From IMG/VR virus record IMGVR_UViG_3300027247_000008, positions 1 to 44,416 of that record: a DNA stretch of 44,416 bases; one strand, given 5' to 3'. Positions 38,360 to 44,295 of the stretch are shown here, in pieces. The notes beneath the pieces were generated by a model. It was not told the DNA's origin. It saw only the letters and a program-made list of their open reading frames with translations, and did not search any database. The DNA is from a virus. Position 1 is the first letter of the stretch; each line of letters begins with the position of its first letter. Position numbers and translations under genes: made by a program.

Positions 38360-38983
38360 TTATTTCTTGTTCTTACGATTTGCTTTGACGTAATTCTTTG
38401 CAGTTCTAAGAGCAGTCGCTCTTAAAGCACCACGCCGGGACATAATATCAGCTTGCTTTTTAACTTGCATACCCATACCATTGCCCCGTGGACGTTTTGA
38501 TGGGCCAGTTGATTGAGGCTTATTGCCTGCTGGGCCAATGTTAGCTGGACGTTTTGATGGGCCTGTCTTTGATGGAGCACCTGCTCTACCAATTACTTTT
38601 GCTCTACCGCTTGAGCCTTTTCCTGCACCAGTAGATTGAAGACCAGCACGTTGTAGATTCTTATTAACTGTTTGCTTCGCTTTAAGAGCGGCATTAGAAG
38701 CTGCGGAGGATCCCTTACGCTTTAGGCGATTAGCAGAAAGACCTGCTCTAGCTCTTAGTGAAGAAGCAGTATTAGCAGCAGTACGCTTCATACGAAGAAG
38801 ATTAGTTTCACCGCCAGCAGCTTTAGCAGCAAGTGAACGAGCACGAGCGGAGGCTTCTTGAGCTTTCTTAAGCGCAACTTTCTGGGCAGAGGTCATTGCC
38901 TTGCCTACACGAGCTTTAGCATAAGCTTTTGCATAAGAAAATTTAGATTTCATAGAACCTGTATTTGATCTATTCTCAGGCAT
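38360..38983 (-). CDS. Very basic, low-complexity protein (nucleic-acid-binding candidate)
   Basis: This 207-residue protein is extremely rich in Lys, Arg, Ala, Ser and Gly and nearly free of acidic residues (AKAYAKARVGKAMTSAQKVA, SARARSLAAKAAGG). It has a TGPSKRP motif three times (about 138-165) in a Gly/Pro-rich linker and a basic end (TAKNYVKANRKNKK). The composition resembles histone H1-like or RNA/DNA-binding proteins, so it may condense DNA or act in the virion, but no domain family is recognised. It lies between TerL and the fiber cluster. The coding call rests on a long intact frame with normal codon use. Confidence 0.72.
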   Translation of the reverse strand: MPENRSNTGSMKSKFSYAKAYAKARVGKAMTSAQKVALKKAQEASARARSLAAKAAGGETNLLRMKRTAANTASSLRARAGLSANRLKRKGSSAASNAALKAKQTVNKNLQRAGLQSTGAGKGSSGRAKVIGRAGAPSKTGPSKRPANIGPAGNKPQSTGPSKRPRGNGMGMQVKKQADIMSRRGALRATALRTAKNYVKANRKNKK

Positions 38984-39013
38984 TTTGTTATTCCTTTTAA
39001 GTTTATGTTACAG

Positions 39014-40345
39014 TTAAAAACCAAACCCTCTTGCCGTGAGTTTAGTACCTGCTCTAATGGGGTAAAGATACTCTATTGCATAGCGGAGAGCATCTGACCA
39101 GTGTTCTACACCTTCCTTTTTGTCAATTGTGGCAGAGTCAGGATTTGTCTCAGTCCATTGAGTTCTTTCAATAGACTTGACTGTGTTTACAGCACGAGGA
39201 TGAATGTACATATCTATATCGCCACTAGCATTTTTAAACTTCCTATTCACAGCCGCAACTGAGTCAATAATAGGAGGAGCCTTGTTATGTGCTCTTGTTA
39301 TAATACCCTTAGATTCAAGAATCTTAAAGTCTGTAACACCTACTGCGGCAGAGGTTTTTCTTGCTCTACCAGCAGGGTCAGGATAAGAAATGATACGATG
39401 ACCGTTAAACTTTTCTTTAAGTTTGTTGGCAAGGGTCTCCGTATCTGGGTGTCCCTGCATCTCATCCAAGATATGTACTTGATTTCCTCTAATAGCAAAG
39501 ATAACAGAAGCCATAATTCCGACGTTGAAGTCGATAGCCACATGAACATCTTCACCATGCTCAAAATAAGGAAGGTTGCTGTCAATATGCTCTTTACGGT
39601 TAAATGTATAGAACACATTGTTGCCTGAGTCTTCAAAGCTTGCAGTATATTCTCTTGCAAATTTCAGAGGGTCAAGCGTCCTCTTAACTCTTTCGATTTC
39701 TTCTTCATCAAGGAAGGGAGAATCTTTGTATGTATAGTGATAAGACTTCCAATCAGGATCATACTCTTGTCTGTTATACATTTCATGGAAGTAGTCATAA
39801 CCGCTAGGAGTACTAATAATAAGTGCTCTACCAGCATTAGCATTATACTTACTTGCATTCTGTCTAGACCAACGAGTAGTTACACAGGGTTGAATAATAG
39901 ACTCCCAAGACTCTTTTAAGTTCATCCCTGCACCATGCCATGATGTAACCTCGTCAGCAACAACAAAGTATTGACCTGTACCACGCATCCGCTGGGAGGC
40001 CTCATAAGACCATAGTTTAAGCTGTACGTTATTAGGAAACCAAAATGTTCCTGCTGCTTTAGAGGCCTTATCAGCATAATCTTCCATGCCCATCTGCCAA
40101 GCAATAAGTGGATAGTAAATATCTACAGCCTGTGAGTAAGTAGGCGCAATCAAAGCTACGTTCTTGTTAGGAACATCTTCGGGCAGCTCCATTAACTCCT
40201 GAACAGCAATTAGTGCAGCAGAGGCAGCTAAGTATGATTTACCGAAGCCACGAGAAGCTGTAACAACACTATAACGACATACTTTATCTACGAATAGGTC
40301 TTTGATGACTTCCGACTGTTTTGCGTGTAATACAATTTCTGACAT
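39014..40345 (-). CDS. terL: Terminase large subunit
   Basis: This 443-residue protein has Walker A TASRGFGKS (29-37), Walker B YFVVADE (126-132) with the catalytic Glu, and motif III-like IISTPSGYDYF (176-186). The RNase H-like nuclease has VAIDFNVG (Asp272), HILDEM and HWSDALRYAIEYL near the C-terminus with a late Asp. It packages DNA into the procapsid through the portal and cuts it. The portal gene is far away, downstream of fibers and lysis. AGAGATATT precedes the ATG. Confidence 0.95.
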   Translation of the reverse strand: MSEIVLHAKQSEVIKDLFVDKVCRYSVVTASRGFGKSYLAASAALIAVQELMELPEDVPNKNVALIAPTYSQAVDIYYPLIAWQMGMEDYADKASKAAGTFWFPNNVQLKLWSYEASQRMRGTGQYFVVADEVTSWHGAGMNLKESWESIIQPCVTTRWSRQNASKYNANAGRALIISTPSGYDYFHEMYNRQEYDPDWKSYHYTYKDSPFLDEEEIERVKRTLDPLKFAREYTASFEDSGNNVFYTFNRKEHIDSNLPYFEHGEDVHVAIDFNVGIMASVIFAIRGNQVHILDEMQGHPDTETLANKLKEKFNGHRIISYPDPAGRARKTSAAVGVTDFKILESKGIITRAHNKAPPIIDSVAAVNRKFKNASGDIDMYIHPRAVNTVKSIERTQWTETNPDSATIDKKEGVEHWSDALRYAIEYLYPIRAGTKLTARGFGF

Positions 40346-40357
40346 AATATCTCTTTA

Positions 40358-40636
40358 TTAATTACCTGATCTACTCTTCATCATCGCTTCTACACTATCA
40401 CGAATTGACTTTATATTTTCGTCAATACGACCAAGAGTAACAGCTTGTGACTGAACAATCATTTCAAGATTTGCGATACGAGCATCATTCCTAAGAATTT
40501 CCTTAGTATTAGATGTAACAGCACTATCAAGGCTTGATACATACCATACAAGAGCTACCGTTTGCATGACAATAGCAAAGATGAGTGTAAGGGGGACAGA
40601 TTTAGACAGGTGCCAGCTTTCTTCGTTTATAGGCAT
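40358..40636 (-). CDS. Membrane-anchored coiled-coil protein
   Basis: This 92-residue protein begins MPINEESWHLSKSVPLTLIF. One membrane helix (about 14-33, VPLTLIFAIVMQTVALVWYV) is followed by a coiled coil (about 36-85: TKEILRNDARIANLEMIVQS, LGRIDENIKSIRDSVEAM). A single N-terminal anchor with a periplasmic coiled coil recalls i-spanins or small lysis/holin regulators, but the lysis genes are 20 kb away. The position between terS and terL recurs in related-looking marine phages (recollection; not verified). Function unknown. Confidence 0.72.
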   Translation of the reverse strand: MPINEESWHLSKSVPLTLIFAIVMQTVALVWYVSSLDSAVTSNTKEILRNDARIANLEMIVQSQAVTLGRIDENIKSIRDSVEAMMKSRSGN

Positions 40637-40642
40637 GGGAGT

Positions 40643-41050
40643 TTATCCTTCTTCTTTATTGGTGGAGTCAAATGTAAGCTTAATAGCAATAGGCTTTTTA
40701 TCAGGATCAGCAATTTCTACTTTATCTGGGATTTTCTTATAACCATAAGCCATGAGGTTGTTAATCAATTGACCTTGAGTAGCAATCATTTGTGCATGAG
40801 CACCTGAACCAATCTTTACTTCACCACTATCAAGAAGCTTTTGAATGCCTTTATATTGTCTTACCATCATTTCAATAGGATCAAAGTCTAGCTCTTCTAG
40901 ACGTCTTACTGATGCCATAGAGTTAATGTTAATTGAACCCTTCGGACGACCAGCACCTTCACGCTTCCCTCCCCTTAGCTTAGGCTCACGAGGTGGTTTA
41001 GGCGGTAATCTGGGACGCCCACGGGATCTCTTTTGGGGAGTTTCATCCAT
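40643..41050 (-). CDS. DNA-binding protein, terminase small subunit candidate
   Basis: The start is MDETPQKRSRGRPRLPPKPP at 41050 with AAAGGAACACACG; a TTG start at 41077 is less likely. The 135-residue protein has a basic N-terminus carrying two AT-hook-like motifs (SRGRPRLP, EGAGRPKGS), then a helical domain (about 45-95, RRLEELDFDPIEMMVRQYKG) and a C-terminal DPDKKPIAIKL strand. It lies two genes before TerL, as small terminase subunits usually do. It binds DNA by charge; cognate DNA ends are unknown. Confidence 0.75.
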   Translation of the reverse strand: MDETPQKRSRGRPRLPPKPPREPKLRGGKREGAGRPKGSININSMASVRRLEELDFDPIEMMVRQYKGIQKLLDSGEVKIGSGAHAQMIATQGQLINNLMAYGYKKIPDKVEIADPDKKPIAIKLTFDSTNKEEG

Positions 41051-41164
41051 CGTGTGTTCCTTTATGTTGTCTATCAATTGTTTTAAAAAATCTTACTTTT
41101 CATCAAACTACATCAACCAAGGGTTATCTTAAAGAAAAATAACAATTTTTAGTCATAATAATTT

Positions 41165-41173
41165 ATTATAGCA
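41165..41173 (-). promoter_or_regulatory. Extended -10 promoter candidate (TGCTATAAT)
   Basis: The minus strand reads TGCTATAAT, a perfect sigma70 extended -10 (TGnTATAAT), about 115 bases upstream of the terminase small subunit start. No strong -35 is seen, as expected for extended -10 promoters. It lies downstream of the two structured elements, so terminase genes could be transcribed by host polymerase as well as from promoter candidate G. Confidence 0.5.
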
Positions 41174-41212
41174 AGGATACTCTCCATAATATTTTGCTAT
41201 ATGATTTTCCAC

Positions 41213-41259
41213 TATCTTAGTGTATATCAAAAACATTTATAAATGCTTACACTAAGATA
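41213..41259 (-). other. 12-bp nested hairpin
   Basis: TATCTTAGTGTA (41213-41224) pairs with TACACTAAGATA (41248-41259), perfect over 12 bp, and the loop holds the palindrome CATTTATAAATG (41234-41245). It adjoins the 20-bp stem structure. No coding frame spans it. It may be a terminator without T-tract, a structured leader or a protein-binding inverted repeat. Confidence 0.6.
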
Positions 41260-41396
41260 CCCTGAGAAGATATCCTAAAGACCCCCGTAAGAGAGTCTCT
41301 AGAAAAAGAGAATCTAAGCAGTGACATCATCGGGGGTCATGAGGAGTATTGCTTTCAGATGTCGGTAGCAAGTCCTTTTAGGATATCTTCTCAGGG
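41260..41396 (-). ncRNA. 137-base structured leader element with a 20-bp stem
   Basis: A perfect 20-bp stem pairs 41260-41279 (CCCTGAGAAGATATCCTAAA) with 41377-41396. Stacked on it, GACCCCCG (41280-41287) pairs with CGGGGGTC (41331-41338), enclosing a TCTCT/AGAGA hairpin; a TTGCT/AGCAA hairpin fits between 41339 and 41376. It forms a compact multi-branched fold about 20 bases into the predicted transcript from promoter candidate G. No coding frame is seen. Part of the gene-free stretch 41078-41451. RNA function is inferred from structure only. Confidence 0.6.
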
Positions 41397-41414
41397 CAGA
41401 GCCTAGCAAAGTTA

Positions 41415-41434
41415 TTCTTAAAGGTCAGGTAATT
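41415..41434 (-). promoter_or_regulatory. Phage-type promoter candidate, copy G
   Basis: The minus strand reads AATTACCTGACCTTTAAGAA, nearly identical to copies D and E. The predicted start is G41417, followed by the structured leader and then the terminase genes. Confidence 0.6.
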
Positions 41435-41451
41435 TTTCTAACCAAAAATAA

Positions 41452-41649
41452 CTAGAAAGTGTTAAGTTTAGACTGAACACAAATAATAGCTTTATTATCC
41501 ATAGTACCTTCTTCAGTAGTCTTTTTCTTGATCATCTCCTGAACAATATAGCAATCGTCTTTTGTACGGAATGTCTGAACAGTACCAGACAAAGGTTCTC
41601 CTGTACTTGGACTGATCATAATAGCAACTAGTACCCAAAAGTAATTCAT
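41452..41649 (-). CDS. Small secreted or membrane-linked protein
   Basis: This 65-residue protein begins MNYFWVLVAIMISPSTGEPL: a short hydrophobic N-terminus (about 1-15) that could be a signal peptide or anchor. A polar part follows with FRTKDDCYIVQEMIKKKTTE and a second Cys near the end (IICVQSKLN), so a disulfide is possible in the periplasm. AAAGGAGGTGAGAG precedes the ATG. It is isolated between the terminator at 41671-41753 and promoter candidate G. Family unknown. Confidence 0.65.
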   Translation of the reverse strand: MNYFWVLVAIMISPSTGEPLSGTVQTFRTKDDCYIVQEMIKKKTTEEGTMDNKAIICVQSKLNTF

Positions 41650-41670
41650 ACTCTCACCTCCTTTCTATGA

Positions 41671-41753
41671 GAAAAAAAAAAAATAACCCCCTCTCGATAC
41701 CCCCACCTACCTATCCAATTAAGGATAAGTAAGCAGAGATACCGAGAGGGGGT
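41671..41753 (-). terminator. Strong intrinsic terminator with nested stem
   Basis: ACCCCCTCTCG (41686-41696) pairs with CGAGAGGGGGT (41743-41753), a perfect 11-bp stem. Inside, TATCC/GGATA (41712-41716 with 41723-41727) forms a second hairpin. On the minus strand GGGGGTTATTTTTTTTTTTT follows at 41691-41672. It ends the operon of small genes at its right. Confidence 0.88.
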
Positions 41754-41757
41754 AAAA

Positions 41758-41997
41758 TTAAAGTTTCATTTGTTCCATAAGTTCATCTAAGATCTTCTGA
41801 GGATACTTGCTCATAATCCCTGCATACAGCAAGAACTTAAGACCAATTTCTCCAACTATTTGGCTGGTCTTAGAGTTCATATCAAAGACATAAGTAGCAG
41901 AACCATCTTCATGTTCTTTTACTTCTACTACTTCAATTGAAATATCTTTAGAGTCTGCCTTGTCGTTCATAGCATCAATATCTTCTTGAGTGATCAT
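41758..41997 (-). CDS. Hypothetical protein, 79 residues
   Basis: This acidic protein begins MITQEDIDAMNDKADSKDIS. It has a beta segment (ISIEVVEVKEHEDGSATYVF) followed by a helix with a hydrophobic face (GEIGLKFLLYAGIMS). No family recognised. It is the last gene of the coupled small-gene operon; its stop is followed within five bases by the terminator stem. The ATG is four bases downstream of the preceding stop. Confidence 0.65.
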   Translation of the reverse strand: MITQEDIDAMNDKADSKDISIEVVEVKEHEDGSATYVFDMNSKTSQIVGEIGLKFLLYAGIMSKYPQKILDELMEQMKL

Positions 41998-42001
41998 TTA
42001 T

Positions 42002-42298
42002 TTATGTCCTTTTGAAGTTTTCAGGTTGTTCTTTTTTCTTAAACCACTCAGAAAGAAACATGGGATTAAACGAATTACGACCTTCTCGCTGAATATACAG
42101 CATCATATCCCCTTCAGGATACAACTCCAGTAACTGAGTTACAACTTTGTCAATAATCCGCCCATCCCCTACTTCTTCTAAGTTATGGCTAAGAACTCTA
42201 GCACGATTAACATAGCGATACTCACTATTATTACTTTGTTTACGGACAGTATCTAATTCGATAATTAACCGTCCTCTTGCTTGTTTATTATGAATCAT
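42002..42298 (-). CDS. Hypothetical protein, 98 residues
   Basis: This basic protein begins MIHNKQARGRLIIELDTVRK and continues RYVNRARVLSHNLEEVGDGR. An alpha/beta layout with a YPEGDMMLYIQREGRNSF segment and a basic C-terminal tail (WFKKKEQPENFKRT) is visible. No family recognised. It overlaps its neighbour's stop as ATGA, which supports translation. It may bind nucleic acid, from charge only. Confidence 0.62.
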   Translation of the reverse strand: MIHNKQARGRLIIELDTVRKQSNNSEYRYVNRARVLSHNLEEVGDGRIIDKVVTQLLELYPEGDMMLYIQREGRNSFNPMFLSEWFKKKEQPENFKRT

Positions 42299-42579
42299 TT
42301 CACTAGTCTTCCATCATCATAAAGTTCTACCGTATAACCAAGAGCCTCTAGTGCTGTTTTAAACCCAGAGGCAAAATCATCAAAAGAATCATAAACTCCC
42401 TTGATTTCTTTATCTCCTTCACGAAGAACACCACCGAACTGATCATTATAAGAACCAGACCAGATAGGAAGAAAATCATCAAAGATTTTCTCGTAAAGAG
42501 TTAAAGAGCCATGTTCTCCACTACCACAGCAATCACAATGCCAAGGAATAGCCTTATAAAGAACTTTAAATTGAGACAT
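42295..42579 (-). CDS. Hypothetical protein with Cys-rich N-terminus
   Basis: This 94-residue protein begins MSQFKVLYKAIPWHCDCCGS. The HCDCCGSGEH cluster (about residues 14-23) is a possible metal site. The remainder (DFASGFKTALEALGYTVELYDDG) is an acidic alpha/beta region. It joins both neighbours by overlapping stop-start codons (TGATG and ATGA). Family unknown. Confidence 0.63.
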   Translation of the reverse strand: MSQFKVLYKAIPWHCDCCGSGEHGSLTLYEKIFDDFLPIWSGSYNDQFGGVLREGDKEIKGVYDSFDDFASGFKTALEALGYTVELYDDGRLVK

Positions 42580-42800
42580 CAGTTATACTCCTTGATTCCA
42601 TACTTCTCTAGGTCATGTAGCATTAGCATAAGTGACTTCTTCACGTCTTCTATACTATTACCAGTTACGTCTACAGGGTTCTCTGTCCAACCGCCACCAT
42701 CATCCATCTCGTAGTATTCATGGATAGCATAGTAACCTTCTTCACCAAGAACAGGTTCATCATACTTGTGATACATTAGTTGATAGTGCCAGTGACTCAT
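42579..42800 (-). CDS. Small conserved phage protein (MSHWHYQ type)
   Basis: The start is MSHWHYQLMYHKYDEPVLGE at 42800, overlapping the upstream stop as ATGA; a start at 42833 would lie deep in that gene. The 73-residue protein has YYAIHEYYEMDDGGGWTENP then a helix (SIEDVKKSLMLMLHDLEKYG). The MSHWHYQ ... EYY ... WTE pattern recurs in small phage and bacterial proteins of unknown function. Soluble, acidic. Confidence 0.7.
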   Translation of the reverse strand: MSHWHYQLMYHKYDEPVLGEEGYYAIHEYYEMDDGGGWTENPVDVTGNSIEDVKKSLMLMLHDLEKYGIKEYN

Positions 42801-43120
42801 TTTATGATCCAATCCCAATCTTCTTTTGTCCACTCTTGGTCTTCAAGTAGTTCAACTTTATCACCATGTAGCTCTTGTAGTTTTGCCCAGATATGAGCAA
42901 TGTTCATTTTAAGCTCATAACTATCAACATAACACTTATAGCAACTTCCAGTGCTACCCTTAAAATACCAATAGTCACCATCAAACTCATGGTGGGTAAT
43001 GCCACTATTTAACCGCCAAGAGTCTCCGGTAGTGTACCCGCCAGACCAGCCAGCAAGAACACGATAGTGTGGATCATCGCCTTTCAGTTTAATGATAACC
43101 CAGTTGTCAGGAGTATACAT
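42797..43120 (-). CDS. Hypothetical protein with conserved WSGGYTTGDSWRLNSG motif
   Basis: The start is MYTPDNWVIIKLKGDDPHYR at 43120, in a TGATG overlap. The 107 residues contain AGWSGGYTTGDSWRLNSGIT at about 25-44 and an HHEFDGDYWYFKGSTGS segment with nearby Cys residues, then an acidic, Trp-rich C-terminus (DQEWTKEDWDWIIK). The central motif is one that recurs in phage small proteins; its function is unknown. Translationally coupled to both neighbours. Confidence 0.68.
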   Translation of the reverse strand: MYTPDNWVIIKLKGDDPHYRVLAGWSGGYTTGDSWRLNSGITHHEFDGDYWYFKGSTGSCYKCYVDSYELKMNIAHIWAKLQELHGDKVELLEDQEWTKEDWDWIIK

Positions 43121-43416
43121 CACGATCCCTCATAGCTAATAGTGCGACCACACGATTGATATACCATTGACCAACCGCATCCATATGCAGGAACAATCTC
43201 AACATACAATGGCATACCGTTTTCATCCTTTGGGCCATGACCACCACTCAGAAAATATGCACCACTCATTTCTGGGGTTGCATGTGCATAGCGGTCACGT
43301 TCACGCTGGTAGATATCAAGTGCTTTACGCAGATTTTCATTTTCAGCTTCCAGCATTTCAATTCGTGCCTGAGGTGCTAGTTCTTTAATTTGTTCTACAG
43401 GGTTGTTATTACTCAT
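43120..43416 (-). CDS. Hypothetical protein with coiled-coil N-terminus
   Basis: The start is MSNNNPVEQIKELAPQARIE at 43416, with GGAGGGC upstream, overlapping the preceding gene by eight bases. The 98-residue protein has a short coiled coil (about 14-40: ARIEMLEAENENLRKALDIY) then a glycine-rich and aromatic C-terminus (GAYFLSGGHGPKDENGMPLY, GCGWSMVYQSCGRT). It may be a small DNA- or protein-binding factor; not recognised. Confidence 0.65.
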   Translation of the reverse strand: MSNNNPVEQIKELAPQARIEMLEAENENLRKALDIYQRERDRYAHATPEMSGAYFLSGGHGPKDENGMPLYVEIVPAYGCGWSMVYQSCGRTISYEGS

Positions 43417-43600
43417 CAAGTAAGCCCTCCATCTCATCCATTCTAGCTAGTGCAATCAGGAACCTTTCCTGTAACAGTGCAGTTTGAACACCTTGTGTGA
43501 TTTGTTTCCACGACACCATGCCCATCTGCTTAGGGCCATCAGGTGTTTCTTCTATGAGCCAGATACCTAGCTCGTCAGTGTCTAGTGTAATGTCCATCAT
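43409..43600 (-). CDS. Hypothetical protein, 63 residues
   Basis: This acidic protein begins MMDITLDTDELGIWLIEETP and ends LARMDEMEGLLDE. Strand-loop-helix layout, no membrane segment or motif. Either of the two adjacent ATGs could be used, with AAAGGCTGA upstream. The last codons carry the ribosome binding site of the next gene. Function unknown. Confidence 0.62.
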   Translation of the reverse strand: MMDITLDTDELGIWLIEETPDGPKQMGMVSWKQITQGVQTALLQERFLIALARMDEMEGLLDE

Positions 43601-43661
43601 TCAGCCTTTCTCGTGGTTGTAGTACACGTAAATCGTAATCCAGATATGTGTAGTACGAAGG

Positions 43662-43946
43662 TTACTTTTTAGGATAAGCCCTTGCAGCTACCCAACCATT
43701 GAACTCATCAGTGGTCATAAAGTCCTGTAGCACACGTTCAATAGCCCAGAGCAGGTCTTCATCAGGGTCGATGTATTCATCCCTTGTGTTGTCTATCTTG
43801 TCTGGCTTAGCGCACATCTCGTAATATTTCATCAGAGATACGACAACAATCTCATCCTCGTAGTCGTCCTGTAGGTTCTTCAGCATGTTAGAGAAGCGAG
43901 AGGTGATGATACCTGCTGCGTCTCGGGTTTGTTTGTAGTCACTCAT
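43662..43946 (-). CDS. Hypothetical protein, 94 residues
   Basis: This helical acidic protein begins MSDYKQTRDAAGIITSRFSN and contains DEYIDPDEDLLWAIERVLQDFMTTDEF then a basic end (AARAYPKK). The start overlaps the previous stop as ATGA with AAGGAGGACC upstream. No family recognised. One of the coupled small-gene series. Confidence 0.65.
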   Translation of the reverse strand: MSDYKQTRDAAGIITSRFSNMLKNLQDDYEDEIVVVSLMKYYEMCAKPDKIDNTRDEYIDPDEDLLWAIERVLQDFMTTDEFNGWVAARAYPKK

Positions 43947-44119
43947 CCCCGGTCCTCCTTTACTGCGAGTTCATCCAAAATAAACGAGGTCACGCTTACA
44001 CCTGAAATTTTTTCTTCAACTGGCCTGCACACTAGAACATGACCTAACGGTGCGAACTGTATGTAGTTTATTGCTCGACTAGTCAGAGGCCCATTTGTGA
44101 CAATCAGCGTTTTACTCAC
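43943..44119 (-). CDS. Hypothetical protein with GTG start, 58 residues
   Basis: The frame begins with GTG at 44119 (read MSKTLIVTNGPLTSRAINYI) and stops with TGA at 43943. Its start overlaps the upstream TGA (GTGA) and its stop overlaps the next ATG (ATGA). GGGGGAGAAACAG lies upstream. The middle (YIQFAPLGHVLVCRPVEEKI) is beta-like, and the end (VKEDRG) carries the next ribosome binding site. It fills what otherwise looks like a 170-base gap. Family unknown. Confidence 0.6.
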   Translation of the reverse strand: MSKTLIVTNGPLTSRAINYIQFAPLGHVLVCRPVEEKISGVSVTSFILDELAVKEDRG

Positions 44120-44295
44120 CCTGTTTCTCCCCCTGCGGCCTTGATGATCGCCGCCACCTCTGCGGGGTCGGATGCGAGGGTGCGAATATGTTCCATCGCA
44201 TCGTAATCATCGGCATGTCCATGAACTGCTTGCGCCGCCGTCTCCAGCGCCGCTTTGACAATAGCCTCGGGTGAGGGAATTCCTCGGTCACTCAT
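44116..44295 (-). CDS. Small alanine-rich hypothetical protein
   Basis: The start is MSDRGIPSPEAIVKAALETA at 44295 with GGGAGGATTTG upstream; a longer frame starting at 44316 is inside the upstream gene. 59 residues, helical and Ala-rich (QAVHGHADDYDAMEHIRTLA, DPAEVAAIIKAAGG). GC content here is visibly higher than in the rest of the window, suggesting host-like or recent origin. The same TGATG/GTGA coupling links it to both neighbours. Confidence 0.6.
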   Translation of the reverse strand: MSDRGIPSPEAIVKAALETAAQAVHGHADDYDAMEHIRTLASDPAEVAAIIKAAGGETG

